DNA of 64,000 bases from JABWAN01 sp041918175. Lineage in GTDB: Bacteria > Zhuqueibacterota > Zhuqueibacteria > Zhuqueibacterales > Zhuqueibacteraceae. A program made the position numbers and the translations under genes. The DNA is taken from NCBI GenBank assembly GCA_041918175.1, contig JAYRWE010000107.1, positions 62,001-126,000 of the forward strand, read 5' to 3'. The notes under the pieces were generated by a model, which did not search any database, was not told the origin of the DNA, and worked only from the letters and a program-made list of their open reading frames with translations. Below are positions 24,903 to 34,390 of this stretch, in pieces. Every line of letters starts with the position of its first letter. Positions within the stretch are counted from its first letter, which is position 1.

Positions 24903-26165
24903 TCAATGCGAGAGCAAGCGATAATCACCGGTGCCGTGATAATCGAGAAAAGAGAAACGGCGATCGAAGCGGCGATAATGCCAGACTAAAATTTGCGAAG
25001 CGGGCGTATTGCCAGCAAGCAGTTCCACGGAGTCGGGCGCGCCGTAGGTCACAAAAATTTTTCCAACGTCCGTTTGCGCGCCGTCCATATGGCTCGCGCT
25101 AAATTTGGCGTTGGCAATTTCAACGCGCTGATAAAAAGTGTTCATCGCTTCGAGTTCCGCAGTGTTCGGCGTGTCGTCGCGGCGCTCCCAAAAGGCGCGC
25201 AACATCTCGCGCTTTTGTTCTTTGGAATAATTGCGCACCGCGGTCTGCAATTGCTCGCGCTCTTCCGAGGCGGCGATATATTGCGCCGTGGTGAGCGCTT
25301 GATCCAAATGCACGCCGTTTTCAGGTATGCCATTCCAGGTGAGGCGAAATTTTTCGCGCACCGTCTTTGCCGTTTTGCCCTGTCGCACTTTCATTTCGAC
25401 GGCATAGGTGCCATAGGGCAGAGCATCAATCCAAATGGGCAGGAGCACGCGCTCCAAAGGGCCGCGGCGAGGCCAATTTTTCTCTTGCTCAACAACGACG
25501 CGGTCTTGCCAATTGCGAATCGTTTGCCGCACGGTGAGAGGCTCGCTCATGTTCGCGCTGAACATCTCGAAATACAAATTCAGCTTGCCCTCGGGCGTGG
25601 TGGTGTTTTCAAACAATCCGGGAGTGATGACGACGCGCCCAAGCGTATCAGCCTTGAGCTGGTCAAGCAAGACGAGATCACTGAGAGCCAAACGCTTTTT
25701 GTTGTGATGAAAGGCGCTCAACTCTTTTTCGATCTCGCTGTGCGCAGTCGCGCCGCTGACCCGATCGACAAAGCTGACGGCGACACGATACTTTCCCGGG
25801 GGCAAATCAAACTCAGTATCGTGCGTGTTATACTTTTTGCGTGAGTTAGTTTCTTCGAAGGTGCGCACATGTGTGCGGCGCTGCTCTTCGCGTCCGGCAA
25901 CCCAATCGCCGTTGGTATTGGAAACGGCGAGCGCAAGTTCATAATGCGCGCTGAACCCGGAATCGGTTTTGGCAAAGCTCAAATCGTCGTGCAGGAGCGC
26001 GAGCATCACAAGCAGGCGGCTCTTGCTCGAATCAGGCGAGGCCAGGCAATAAAACTGCGTTGAGTATGGTGAGTATTGCGGAGTAGTGGCAACTTGTGCC
26101 CGCGCCGATACGGCTGGCGCAAGCAAGGCAATTACAACGATAGCACAGCGAACAATGGTTTTCAT
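24903..26165 (-). CDS. exported GWxTD-domain-like protein
   Basis: 420-residue secreted or periplasmic protein with a clear signal peptide (about 1-24, ending SARAQ). The C-terminal third has the pattern of the GWxTD domain family: FWERRDDTPNTAELEAMNTFYQRV, then IFVTYGAPDSVELL, then WHYRRFDRRFSFLDYHGTGDYRL at the end. The central part is strand-rich and could be an Ig- or transthyretin-like domain. The family is widespread in KSB1, Gemmatimonadota, Acidobacteriota and relatives and its function is unknown. The ATG at 26165 is preferred because the signal peptide starts there. An intrinsic terminator follows the gene. Confidence 0.82.
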   Translation of the reverse strand: MKTIVRCAIVVIALLAPAVSARAQVATTPQYSPYSTQFYCLASPDSSKSRLLVMLALLHDDLSFAKTDSGFSAHYELALAVSNTNGDWVAGREEQRRTHVRTFEETNSRKKYNTHDTEFDLPPGKYRVAVSFVDRVSGATAHSEIEKELSAFHHNKKRLALSDLVLLDQLKADTLGRVVITPGLFENTTTPEGKLNLYFEMFSANMSEPLTVRQTIRNWQDRVVVEQEKNWPRRGPLERVLLPIWIDALPYGTYAVEMKVRQGKTAKTVREKFRLTWNGIPENGVHLDQALTTAQYIAASEEREQLQTAVRNYSKEQKREMLRAFWERRDDTPNTAELEAMNTFYQRVEIANAKFSASHMDGAQTDVGKIFVTYGAPDSVELLAGNTPASQILVWHYRRFDRRFSFLDYHGTGDYRLLSH

Positions 26166-26496
26166 GGGTTCCGATTCCTTCGGAATAAGAGCGTGAGCCA
26201 ATCCTTGGTTTTAGCAGGAGGTGATCTTTTTCGCGCTCAATGCATTGCGGCATTGAACAAAAGGAGTGTTACCGCAAAAGGAAGAGAGGTGCAGAAAGCA
26301 GAAAATAATTTTTACGACATGGAGCTTGCTTTTCAGCAACCGATCTTGGCATTTGAAGTCACGCCAACCAACCACAGGTTTTGTTCGAGGGGCTTTTCGT
26401 TGCGACGCAAGCGGAAAAACCTTCATCTTTTGAACGATGAGGAATTTGCGCCGAGAGCCTTGGGCGGCACGGATTATTCGAAAAAGAAACCGAAAG
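26166..26496. other. 331-bp gap between GWxTD and glpD genes
   Basis: No gene, repeat or hairpin was recognised. Open frames here on both strands look random. The promoter for the GWxTD gene should lie in the part near 26170-26230, but no clear -35/-10 pair was found. Confidence 0.4.
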
Positions 26497-28179
26497 CTAA
26501 CCTTGCGCCGGAATAAAGACCGACTCTGCTTCCTGCAATTCTTGGCGCACTCTGGCCGCACTCCATTGCAACTCCTCTCCCATTATTTTCGCACACGTTT
26601 GTAAAGCTTCGTCGCCAGGATGTCCCGCGGAGCCTAATTCCGTGCGGCGCATCACGATATCGGTGAGTTTGAGCGCCATTTCCTCGCGAATGCCATGCAC
26701 AACTTCGGCGCGCAAAACCTCCGTGTTCGGCGCGACAGATTGCAACAACGCGCGATTGCCCTCCGCGCACTTCAATACTTCGCCATAAGCCGCGCCGTAA
26801 TTCTCGACAAGATGCTTCACGTTTTTTTCATTCAGGCCGTGCGGCTTGCGGCGTGTTTCGGTTTGCAAATACTCTTCGAAACGCTCGATGTTTCCGCCAT
26901 GAACTGACGTGCTCGCACCGCGCGAGGGTTTAAAAGCCACGCCGAGTTTGCCCATGGCAAGATCAATCGACTTTGCGGCCACATCGCGCGCCGTGGTATA
27001 TTTCACGCCGACCACGGTGAGCAATCCTGCGAGGCCATGCTCCTGTTCGTGATCACGCATGACATAATGCTTCAACAAACGCACGTCGCCCGTGCGCGAG
27101 TTCACACTTTCCATGGGCAGCAAGCCGCCGTTGAAATAGGCAACATCCGCGCGGCTCAAATTGGCCGCGGGATAAGCGGCGCTCACTTCATCAATGAAAG
27201 TTTGGATGTCGCTCTCGGTCACACGAAAATCTTTTGGCTCACCTTCGTGAGCCACATGCGTCGTTCCCACCATCGAACAATCCCGCCACGGGCGAATAAA
27301 AAGCAACCGCGAACCTTTGTTGATGATGGCATCACTGTCTTTGAACTCGAACTTGCTCGGCACGCCCACAGCGTAGTGGGGAATGATTTGCCGGCGTAAA
27401 ATGAGGTTCATCGCCTTCGACAGCAAAACCTTTTTGTTGGAACCTTTCTGCGCGAGCAATCCCAACGTTTGATTGACCCATGGGCCGCTGTTGTTGATCA
27501 CAAGCCGCGCGCGAATCTCAAATTCGTTTTGCGTCATAACGTCGCGCGCTTTCACGCCGAGCACGCGTTGGTCTTTTATGATGAAGCCGGTGACTTCCAC
27601 ATAATTGCCGAGCTGCGCGCCGTTGTGTGAGGCAGAGTGCAAATAGGAGAGCAGCATGCGCTCGGAATTATAAACATGACAATCATACCACACCGCGCCG
27701 CCGGTTAAACCATTCTCATCAATGCCGGGAATGATTTCTAAACATTCTTTTCTAGAAACGATACGGCCTGCGGGCAAACGTTTTTGCGGATCAGACAAGC
27801 CGTTGCGATCAAAGCCGATGAGGTCGTTCATGAACATCGCCACGGCCATGACCTCCTTCCCTTTCATTGCGTGGCCGTAGGTCGGCATGGCGCAGGGCAT
27901 CGGATGCACGAGATGCGGCGCGATGCGCATGAGGATCATGCGCTCGCGGATGGATTCGCGCATGCGTTTGAAATCCGCGTGCTGCAAATAACGCAAGCCG
28001 CCGTGAATGATCTTCAAACTGTTGGAAGAAGTCGCGCCGCCCCAATCGCCTTTTTCAATTAAGGCAACGGAGAGTCCGCGCAATGAAGCATCCCATGTCG
28101 CAGCCGCGCCGTAAATGCCGCCGCCGATGATCAAAATATCGTGGACCGTGTTCGAAAGTTCGTGCAGGTTTCTTTGCAT
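26497..28179 (-). CDS. glpD: FAD-dependent glycerol-3-phosphate dehydrogenase
   Basis: It oxidises glycerol 3-phosphate to dihydroxyacetone phosphate at the inner membrane, passing electrons to quinone. The FAD dinucleotide fold DILIIGGGIYGAAATWDASLRG opens the protein, followed by IEKGDWGGATSSNSLKIIHGGLRYLQ (the DAO/GlpD signature). The C-terminal helical domain contains ENYGAAYGEV and CAEG. The ATG at 28179 gives 560 residues, starting directly before the FAD fold. It shares glycerol phosphate as a metabolite with PlsY nearby but is monocistronic here. Confidence 0.93.
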   Translation of the reverse strand: MQRNLHELSNTVHDILIIGGGIYGAAATWDASLRGLSVALIEKGDWGGATSSNSLKIIHGGLRYLQHADFKRMRESIRERMILMRIAPHLVHPMPCAMPTYGHAMKGKEVMAVAMFMNDLIGFDRNGLSDPQKRLPAGRIVSRKECLEIIPGIDENGLTGGAVWYDCHVYNSERMLLSYLHSASHNGAQLGNYVEVTGFIIKDQRVLGVKARDVMTQNEFEIRARLVINNSGPWVNQTLGLLAQKGSNKKVLLSKAMNLILRRQIIPHYAVGVPSKFEFKDSDAIINKGSRLLFIRPWRDCSMVGTTHVAHEGEPKDFRVTESDIQTFIDEVSAAYPAANLSRADVAYFNGGLLPMESVNSRTGDVRLLKHYVMRDHEQEHGLAGLLTVVGVKYTTARDVAAKSIDLAMGKLGVAFKPSRGASTSVHGGNIERFEEYLQTETRRKPHGLNEKNVKHLVENYGAAYGEVLKCAEGNRALLQSVAPNTEVLRAEVVHGIREEMALKLTDIVMRRTELGSAGHPGDEALQTCAKIMGEELQWSAARVRQELQEAESVFIPAQG

Positions 28180-28386
28180 AATCTTCAAGTCGCTTTCAAA
28201 TGAATCAAACAGGCAAACCAAACGTGAGCAATACCGGCTCTGCGGGATGTTTGCGCAAAACCGAAGTGGCTCCGCCGGCAATATAAGAATTTAAAACGCG
28301 GGTTGAAAGTGAGGGAAAGATTCGAGATATTGCTGCCGTCAATTCAAGCTTGTTTGCTTCCAAGCTGCGCCGCCGCAGGAGTGTTT

Positions 28387-30072
28387 ATGAAAAAATTACC
28401 GGTTGGTTTATCCGATTTTAAGCGCGTCATCGAAGACGACTACTATTACGTCGACAAATCGCTGCTCATCAAAGAGCTGATCGAGCAAGGCGCGCAAGCC
28501 CTGCTGTTGCCGCGTCCGCGACGCTTCGGCAAAACGCTCAACCTTTCCATGCTGCGCTATTTTTTTGAAAAGAGCGCAGAGGATACGAGCGCGCTCTTTC
28601 GTCATTTACAAATCTGGCAAGCCGGCGAAACGTATACGCGCCGGCAGGGAAAGCATCCCGTCATCTTCATGTCCTTTAAAGATGCGAAAGCGCAGACTTG
28701 GGAGGAATGTCTAGGCTACCTGCAAGAGGTCATCCGAAAAGAATACAAGCGTCACGACTATCTACTCGACAAAAATATCTTAAAGAAAGATGAGCAGGGG
28801 CAGTTTGCCCGCATTATCAATTCAGAAGCTGAGGTCGTGGAATATGCCGGCAGCCTCAGCCTACTCTCAGAACACCTCGCGCGTTATCATCAACAAAAAG
28901 TAATGTTGCTTATCGACGAATACGACACGCCGATTCAAGCGGGCTACGTCAACGGCTATTATGCCGAGGTCATCGGCTTCATGCGCAACTTTCTCAGCGG
29001 CGGCTTGAAGGACAATGTGCATTTGGAAAAAGGCGTGCTCACCGGCATCATGCGCGTGGCGAAAGAATCAATCTTCTCCGGCCTCAACAATCTCGCGGTG
29101 TTCACGTTGTTGCGCTCGGAATTTTCCACAGGCTTCGGTTTGACGGAATCCGAGGTGGAGCAGGCCCTGGTTGATTTTGATCTCGTTGATCATCAAGACA
29201 AAATCAAAAAGTGGTACAACGGCTATGTGTTTGGCGACCGCATCGTTTATAATCCGTGGTCGATCATCAATTACCTCAATAGCGCCGACAAAGAGTTCCG
29301 GCCGTATTGGGTTAATACTTCAGACAACGCTGTGATCGAGCAATTGCTCACGCGCGGCGGCGTGGAATTAAAAGCCGAGTTGGAAAATCTCGTGCGCGGC
29401 GAAAGCATTGAAAAGCCGATCCGAGAAGACGTCGTTTTCAAAGAATTGGAAACCAAGGAGGATTTGCTCTGGAGCTTTTTGCTGTTTAGCGGTTATTTGA
29501 AACAGCAAGCGCAACGGCCGGGCGATTTCGATCCCGCGGAACTTTGGTGCCGGCTCGTTGTTCCCAATTTGGAAGTGCGAAGTCTGTACGTGAGCATTGT
29601 GCAAAATTGGTTTTCGCGCCGAATGGAAAATAGAAAACTCGAAACCATGTTGCATGCGCTCATCCACGGCGACCTCGAAACCTTCGAAGATCTTTTTGCC
29701 GAGTTGGTCAATAACACTTTCAGCTTTTGGGACACGGCGGGGCAGGATGCAGAAAAAGTATATCAAGCCTTTGCTCTCGGCATGTTGATTTGGCTCGCCG
29801 GGCGTTATGAAGTGAAGAGCAATCGCGAATCCGGTTTTGGCCGCTATGACGTGATGCTCATTCCCAAAGACCAGCACACCGCGGGCCTCATCATCGAGTT
29901 TAAAAAAATAAACGCGCGGCGCGGAGAGACCAAAGAGAGCAGCTTTGCCAAGGCTTTTCAGCAAATCGAGGATAAAAATTATGCGGCAGAGTTGCAAGCG
30001 CGCGGCGTGCAAACGATTCGCAAAATGGCGGTCGTGTTTGAAGGCAAACAAGTTTGGGTGGAGGAAAGATGA
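28387..30072 (+). CDS. AAA-ATPase-like / PD-(D/E)XK nuclease family protein
   Basis: This 561-residue protein of the widespread 'AAA family ATPase' type (N-terminal AAA-ATPase_like, C-terminal PD-(D/E)XK nuclease, DUF1703). It starts KKLPVGLSDFKRVIEDDYYYVDKS, a family hallmark, with the Walker A-like LPRPRRFGKTLNLS, Walker B VMLLIDEYDTPI, and at the C-terminus GRYDVMLIPKD plus IIEFKK as nuclease motifs. The ATG at 28387 has a good AGGAG site 8 bp upstream. These proteins are highly duplicated in Bacteroidota and other anaerobes; the role is unknown, possibly mobile or defence-related. The dioxygenase gene starts within its stop codon (ATGA). Confidence 0.92.
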   Translation: MKKLPVGLSDFKRVIEDDYYYVDKSLLIKELIEQGAQALLLPRPRRFGKTLNLSMLRYFFEKSAEDTSALFRHLQIWQAGETYTRRQGKHPVIFMSFKDAKAQTWEECLGYLQEVIRKEYKRHDYLLDKNILKKDEQGQFARIINSEAEVVEYAGSLSLLSEHLARYHQQKVMLLIDEYDTPIQAGYVNGYYAEVIGFMRNFLSGGLKDNVHLEKGVLTGIMRVAKESIFSGLNNLAVFTLLRSEFSTGFGLTESEVEQALVDFDLVDHQDKIKKWYNGYVFGDRIVYNPWSIINYLNSADKEFRPYWVNTSDNAVIEQLLTRGGVELKAELENLVRGESIEKPIREDVVFKELETKEDLLWSFLLFSGYLKQQAQRPGDFDPAELWCRLVVPNLEVRSLYVSIVQNWFSRRMENRKLETMLHALIHGDLETFEDLFAELVNNTFSFWDTAGQDAEKVYQAFALGMLIWLAGRYEVKSNRESGFGRYDVMLIPKDQHTAGLIIEFKKINARRGETKESSFAKAFQQIEDKNYAAELQARGVQTIRKMAVVFEGKQVWVEER

Positions 30073-30908
30073 CGCCGGTTGAAATTCAACGCGAACTACA
30101 CGCACCCTTTGCGCTCGCGCCGGAACAGATCACCCACTTTCGCGCGCAGGGTTTTATCAAACTCAAGAGCGTGCTCTCTCCGGCGCTGTTGGAATACTAC
30201 GGCAAAGAGATCACGGCGCAAGTGTTTCGTTTGAACACACTGACCAAGCCGATGTCCGAGCGCACGACGTATGAGCGCGCGTTTTTGCAGGTGATGAATT
30301 TGTGGCGGCAGAGTGCGCTCGTCAAAGAGTTTTGTTTCAGCAAGAGGCTCGCGCGCCTTGCGGCGGAGTTGCTGGGCGTGGCGGGCGTGCGCATGTATCA
30401 CGATCAAGCGCTGTATAAAGAGGCGGGCGGCGGCATTACGCCGTGGCATGCGGATCAATACTATTGGCCGTTGAGCAACGCGAATAGTTGCACGGTGTGG
30501 ATTCCGCTGCAAGAGACGCCGCTCGACATGGGCCCGCTCGCGTTCAGCGAGGGCAGCCACAAGTTCGATTTCGGCCGCGACCTCGCGATTAGCGATGAGA
30601 GCGAGCAGCATATTCAAGCAGCGTTATCCGCGCAGAATCTTGCATTGAACGAAACGCCGTTTGCATTGGGCGAAGTGAGTTTTCATTATGGCTGGACGTT
30701 TCATCGCGCGGGGGAGAACAAAAGCGAGAAGGCACGGGCGGTGATGACGATTATCTATATTGAAGACGGCATTCGACTCGCTGCCCCGAAGAATCAGAAT
30801 CAAATTGCGGATTGGGAAACGTGGATGCCAGGCGCGCGAATCGGCGAGGTGGTGGCAACGGAGTTGAATCCGGTGTTGTATCGTCGTGAGGAGGGCGATT
30901 TATCGTAG
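30069..30908 (+). CDS. phytanoyl-CoA dioxygenase family protein
   Basis: 279-residue Fe(II)/2-oxoglutarate oxygenase of the PhyH family. Iron ligands are in TPWHADQYYW (His and Asp) and in the distal VSFHYGWTFHRAGEN (His); the Arg that would hold 2-oxoglutarate is probably in KARAVMTIIYIED. It starts at the ATG overlapping the previous stop, with GAGGAAAG just upstream, so it is translationally coupled to the AAA/nuclease gene. The substrate is unknown; bacterial relatives hydroxylate small molecules or ectoine-type solutes. Confidence 0.9.
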   Translation: MTPVEIQRELHAPFALAPEQITHFRAQGFIKLKSVLSPALLEYYGKEITAQVFRLNTLTKPMSERTTYERAFLQVMNLWRQSALVKEFCFSKRLARLAAELLGVAGVRMYHDQALYKEAGGGITPWHADQYYWPLSNANSCTVWIPLQETPLDMGPLAFSEGSHKFDFGRDLAISDESEQHIQAALSAQNLALNETPFALGEVSFHYGWTFHRAGENKSEKARAVMTIIYIEDGIRLAAPKNQNQIADWETWMPGARIGEVVATELNPVLYRREEGDLS

Positions 30909-30973
30909 CACACGCCAAGCGCGCTACTCGTGAGTTGGGCTTTGAAAATTTTATGAGCTACACACGGAATAAG

Positions 30974-31022
30974 AACGCACGCGGAAAAAAGCAGAGGCTT
31001 AGATCCGCGTGCGTTTTCTGTT
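30974..31022. terminator. probable bidirectional terminator
   Basis: A perfect 12-bp inverted repeat AACGCACGCGGA / TCCGCGTGCGTT with an 18-nt loop is followed on the plus strand by TTCTGTTTC and on the minus strand by CTTATTCC. It lies between the convergent dioxygenase and cyclase genes and could serve both directions. Confidence 0.75.
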
Positions 31023-31149
31023 TCGACTGTTCGCTTGAAAATATACTTCAGGCGGCGGGATGCCGTCGCTTTGAAGTCACCTAGCATGAAAAGATAAAAG
31101 TCAGGTAAACAAGCAACGATGAACCCTCGATGGAGCAGCGACAAGCCAT

Positions 31150-31176
31150 AAAAAAAAGTCTAGCGCGTGACGCGGC
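31150..31176 (-). terminator. possible weak terminator of the cyclase gene
   Basis: On the minus strand a short GC-rich stem (GCCGCGTCACGCGC) is followed by AGACTTTTTTTT, some 25-50 bp past the cyclase stop. The stem is short, so this is uncertain. Confidence 0.35.
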
Positions 31177-31199
31177 TGAGGTGCGCGCACGCCTGGTTC

Positions 31200-33362
31200 T
31201 CACTTTCCGTGCATTTCAAACACGCCATCCCAATTTGGCGGCCGCGGGGATTGCATGAAGACTTCGCAGCGGCGCAAAAATTCAATGGCGGGGCCATCCT
31301 CTTTTTTAAATTCCATTACCCGCCGAAACTGCAAAATGGCGTTGCGCCAATCCTGCAAGCGATAATACTCCAAGCCACGCGCAAAGTGTTTGATGATCGC
31401 GGCTTGATTGGTGGTCACGCCGTGATCGCGGCGCGCGATCAATTCGAAGATGCGCACGGGGCGCGATTTGCCTTTGACGCGAATCGCGTCCAATTCGCGC
31501 GCGATGATTCTGGTTTTCGACAACTCAAACGTGTCTTCGCTGATGATGATGTTCGTGCCGTACATTTTATTGACGCCTTCGAGACGCGAGGCCAGATTGA
31601 CGGAATCGCCGATCATCGTGTAATTCGAACGTGATTGGCCGCCGATGTTGCCGGCGATCATGGCGCCGCTGTTAAGCCCGATACGCGCTTCGAGCAACGG
31701 ACGTTTTTCCTCTCGCCATTTGTTGCGCAAGGCGACAAGGCCGTCTTGCATTTCCAGCGCGGCAAAGCATGCGCGCTCGGCATGATCTTCCCAATCGAGC
31801 GGAATGCCGAAGCCTGCAACAATCGCGTCGCCAACGTACTTGTCGAGATAGCCGCCGTATTTGAGCACGATGTCGGACATGACGGAGAGATATTCGTTGA
31901 GTTGCGCGACGAGATCGTCGGGCGTTAAGCGCTCGGAAATTTCCGTGAAGTCTTTGATGTCGGAAAAAAACGCGGTGGCGAATTTGCGCTCGCCGCCGAG
32001 TTTGAGCATGGCGGGCTTGCGCAGAATCGCGCTCACCAAACTATCGGAAAGATAATTGCCGAACATGCCGTAGATGAGATTTTTCTCGCGCTCTTCGCTG
32101 AGATAGCGATAGACCATGCCGAACAACAGCGCCACGGCGAGCGCGAGCATGGGTTCGACTTCCGCCATCCACGCGTTGCGAAACACGAACGCCCAAAACG
32201 TGAGCGCGAGGTATCCCACCGCTACGCTGAAGGTGATTGCCAAGCTTGCCCATGGGCTTAACAAGAGCGCGATCACGCCGGTCAACACGGCCAAGATGAG
32301 CAGCATGAGCAAACTCGAAACGTGCGACTCTTGCCAGATGAAATCTTGTTGCAGCATGCTGTAAATCATGTTGGCGTGAATCTCGACGCCGGGGAAATTA
32401 TTTTGAAACGGCACGACGCGCAGGTCATACAAGCCCGGCGCAGAAGTGCCGAGGAGAACAATTTTGTTTTGGAGAAAGCCTTCGTCGAGCCTGCCTTCCA
32501 ACGCATCGACATACGAAACGTAACGAAAGGATTGAAAGCCGCCGCTGTAGTTCACGAGCAGTTGACCGCGGCTATCGACGGGCACGCGTGCTTTGTTGCC
32601 GAGCCACACTTCGCGCTCCGGTGAAATGCGAATTTCTTCCAACGAAAGCCCGAGGCGCTGCATCACCACGGCGAGCGCGAACGATGGATAAACCTGCCCA
32701 GCGAATTTCAGAAAGAGCGGCATGCGCCGAATTGCGTCTTCCTCGCCATCCAAAAAATTAACGAAGCCGAGCTTCGCGCTGTGATTGTATAGCTCGAAAA
32801 ATTTTCCGGCGAAGCGATCTTCTTTGGGTAAATTGAGCGGCGTTTGCGGTGGAAGTTTGAGCGTGTAGCGTTGCGCTTCAAACTGCGCGGGCGCGAGCGG
32901 CATGGGATGGAGAAACGCTTCGGGGTTGGCGTCAGAGAATGCGAGCGCGGACACGACATTGCCCGCGGCTTTGACGCTCGCTACGAGCGCGCTATCTTGC
33001 TTCGCGCTTTCGTCGCGTTCCATAAACAGAATATCGAAGGCAATCACCGCGGCGCCGGCGCGATGCAGATAGTCGATCATGCGTGCGTGCGTGCTGCGCG
33101 GCCATTGCGCATACAGCCCGAGCTTATCGAGGCTGCGTTGATCGATATCAACGATGACAATGTCTTCAATCACGCCGCCTTTGCGCGCGGCCATTTGCTG
33201 TTTCACCTTCACGAGATAGCGACTGTCCAAAGTCTCTGCCTCGAAGCGGTCGAAGAGGTTGGGCATGAGCACGCGCGTGACAAGCAACACCAGCGCGGCT
33301 GCAATCGCGCCCAGGCCCGCGCCGAGCAAAGTTTTTTTCGCGAGTGAAAGGGTTATTTGCAA
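31200..33362 (-). CDS. CHASE2-domain adenylate/guanylate cyclase
   Basis: 720-residue membrane class III nucleotide cyclase. After an N-terminal helix (about 12-32) comes an extracytoplasmic CHASE2 sensor (about 45-320; IVIVDIDQRSLDKLGLYAQWPRS and YSGGFQSFRYVSYVDAL), three membrane helices (about 340-425) and the catalytic domain (about 455-640) with TAFFSDIKDFTEISERL and YLDKYVGDAIVAGFG carrying the two metal-binding Asp. The tail (about 650-720) looks TPR-like. It starts with TTG and overlaps the dapF stop by 10 bp. Whether it makes cAMP or cGMP cannot be read safely. Confidence 0.93.
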   Translation of the reverse strand: MQITLSLAKKTLLGAGLGAIAAALVLLVTRVLMPNLFDRFEAETLDSRYLVKVKQQMAARKGGVIEDIVIVDIDQRSLDKLGLYAQWPRSTHARMIDYLHRAGAAVIAFDILFMERDESAKQDSALVASVKAAGNVVSALAFSDANPEAFLHPMPLAPAQFEAQRYTLKLPPQTPLNLPKEDRFAGKFFELYNHSAKLGFVNFLDGEEDAIRRMPLFLKFAGQVYPSFALAVVMQRLGLSLEEIRISPEREVWLGNKARVPVDSRGQLLVNYSGGFQSFRYVSYVDALEGRLDEGFLQNKIVLLGTSAPGLYDLRVVPFQNNFPGVEIHANMIYSMLQQDFIWQESHVSSLLMLLILAVLTGVIALLLSPWASLAITFSVAVGYLALTFWAFVFRNAWMAEVEPMLALAVALLFGMVYRYLSEEREKNLIYGMFGNYLSDSLVSAILRKPAMLKLGGERKFATAFFSDIKDFTEISERLTPDDLVAQLNEYLSVMSDIVLKYGGYLDKYVGDAIVAGFGIPLDWEDHAERACFAALEMQDGLVALRNKWREEKRPLLEARIGLNSGAMIAGNIGGQSRSNYTMIGDSVNLASRLEGVNKMYGTNIIISEDTFELSKTRIIARELDAIRVKGKSRPVRIFELIARRDHGVTTNQAAIIKHFARGLEYYRLQDWRNAILQFRRVMEFKKEDGPAIEFLRRCEVFMQSPRPPNWDGVFEMHGK

Positions 33363-34390
33363 AGTTCAAACTCCCCGGTGAAGACGCGCTCGACTTGGCC
33401 TTGCAGCACGAAGCGTTCAGTGGCGGCGTCGCGGCTCACGATGATTTCGCCGCCACATGTTTGTATGTTGATGGGGAAAGCGTCGCCGTGAATCAAATGC
33501 GTGAACAACGCCGTGGCGGTCGCGCCCGTGCCGCAAGCGAGCGTTTCTTCTTCGACGCCGCGCTCATACGTGCGCAACTTCACGCGTGAGGGTGCGAGCC
33601 TTTCCACAAAATTGACGTTCGTGCCCGCAGGCGCAAACGCAGGATGATGGCGTAGCTCGCGCCCAAGTGCATCGACGTTGATCGCATCTACATTCGCGAC
33701 GAACAACACGTAATGCGGCACGCCGGTATTCACGAAGCCGCCTTCTTCCACATGAAATCCTCCCTTGAGGGGGGTGTCGCTTTTGGTTTGAATTTCAGCT
33801 TGCCCATCAACACCCCCCTGGCCCCCCTCACGGGGGGAATTTAAAAACGATTCATCAGCTATTCCCCCCTTCAGGGGGGTTAGGGGGGTGTCGCTTTGGG
33901 TTTGCAATGCCTCCTGTTTGTGATACTGCGCAACACCTCCCTCAAGGTGGGAATGATGAGGCGCGTCATCTTTTTTATTAAAAAAAGAAACCACTCCCGG
34001 TCTTACCCGTAAATCACGCGGCGTTTGCATGAGCAAGCGCACTTCTTCATCTTCAACCCACGCATGATAAACGTCGCCGCTCACTTCGAAGCGCATTGCG
34101 CCCGCCGCGAGTCGTGTTGTTGCCGCGTGAAAAGCTGAAGCGCGCGCGCCATTGCCGCACATTTCGGATTCGCGGCCGTCGCGGTTGAAATAGCGCATAG
34201 TGAAATCGCAATCCGGCCGCCGCGGCGTTTCGATTAACAGAATGCCGTCCGCGCCGATGCCGGTTTTGCGCGCACAGAGCTTTTCAAACAGTGCGGTCTC
34301 GTCGCCGCGAAATTGTCGTTTGCGATTGTCGAGGAGAATAAAATCGTTGCCCGTTGCAGAATATTTGTAGAAGGGAATGCGAGAGGTCAT
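33353..34390 (-). CDS. dapF: diaminopimelate epimerase with large repeat-encoded insert
   Basis: It interconverts LL- and meso-diaminopimelate for lysine and peptidoglycan synthesis. Catalytic cysteines are Cys78 in ESEMCGNGARA and Cys286 in LACGTGATAT; the N-terminal YKYSATGNDFILLDN is typical. Normal members have about 275 residues; this one has 345. The extra residues (about 146-213) sit between the N-domain and NTGVPHYV and are encoded by two tandem pairs of G/C-rich palindromes, giving motifs such as HLEGG, TPLKGG, REGGQGGV and TPLKGG. The frame and active site are intact, so the insert is probably a surface loop at the domain hinge. Confidence 0.93.
   Translation of the reverse strand: MTSRIPFYKYSATGNDFILLDNRKRQFRGDETALFEKLCARKTGIGADGILLIETPRRPDCDFTMRYFNRDGRESEMCGNGARASAFHAATTRLAAGAMRFEVSGDVYHAWVEDEEVRLLMQTPRDLRVRPGVVSFFNKKDDAPHHSHLEGGVAQYHKQEALQTQSDTPLTPLKGGIADESFLNSPREGGQGGVDGQAEIQTKSDTPLKGGFHVEEGGFVNTGVPHYVLFVANVDAINVDALGRELRHHPAFAPAGTNVNFVERLAPSRVKLRTYERGVEEETLACGTGATATALFTHLIHGDAFPINIQTCGGEIIVSRDAATERFVLQGQVERVFTGEFELCK
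33756..33840. repeat. family C palindrome pair 1 inside dapF
   Basis: This is an inverted pair of C units: AATCCTCCCTTGAGGGGGG with a GTGTCGC end, then CAACACCCCCCTGG with CCCCCCTCACGGGGGGAAT. It lies in frame inside dapF. Each copy has one or two base changes against the consensus. Confidence 0.93.
33861..33953. repeat. family C palindrome pair 2 inside dapF
   Basis: The second inverted pair begins ATTCCCCCCTTCAGGGGGG with GGGGGGTGTCGC and closes CAACACCTCCCTCAAGGTGGGAAT. It follows the first pair after 20 bp. The right unit has more changes and may be older. Confidence 0.9.

Larger units (their letters stand above)
30909..31199. other. convergent intergenic region
   Basis: No gene is supported. 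The minus-strand open frame covering 30800-31144 runs over the dioxygenase end and has no recognisable features. The region holds a strong hairpin terminator and, nearer the cyclase gene, an A-run that would be a T-run for the minus strand. Confidence 0.5.

Noticed and set aside
30800..31144. Minus-strand open frame between convergent genes
   Set aside because: It runs antisense over the dioxygenase end and has a terminator hairpin in its middle; no family features.
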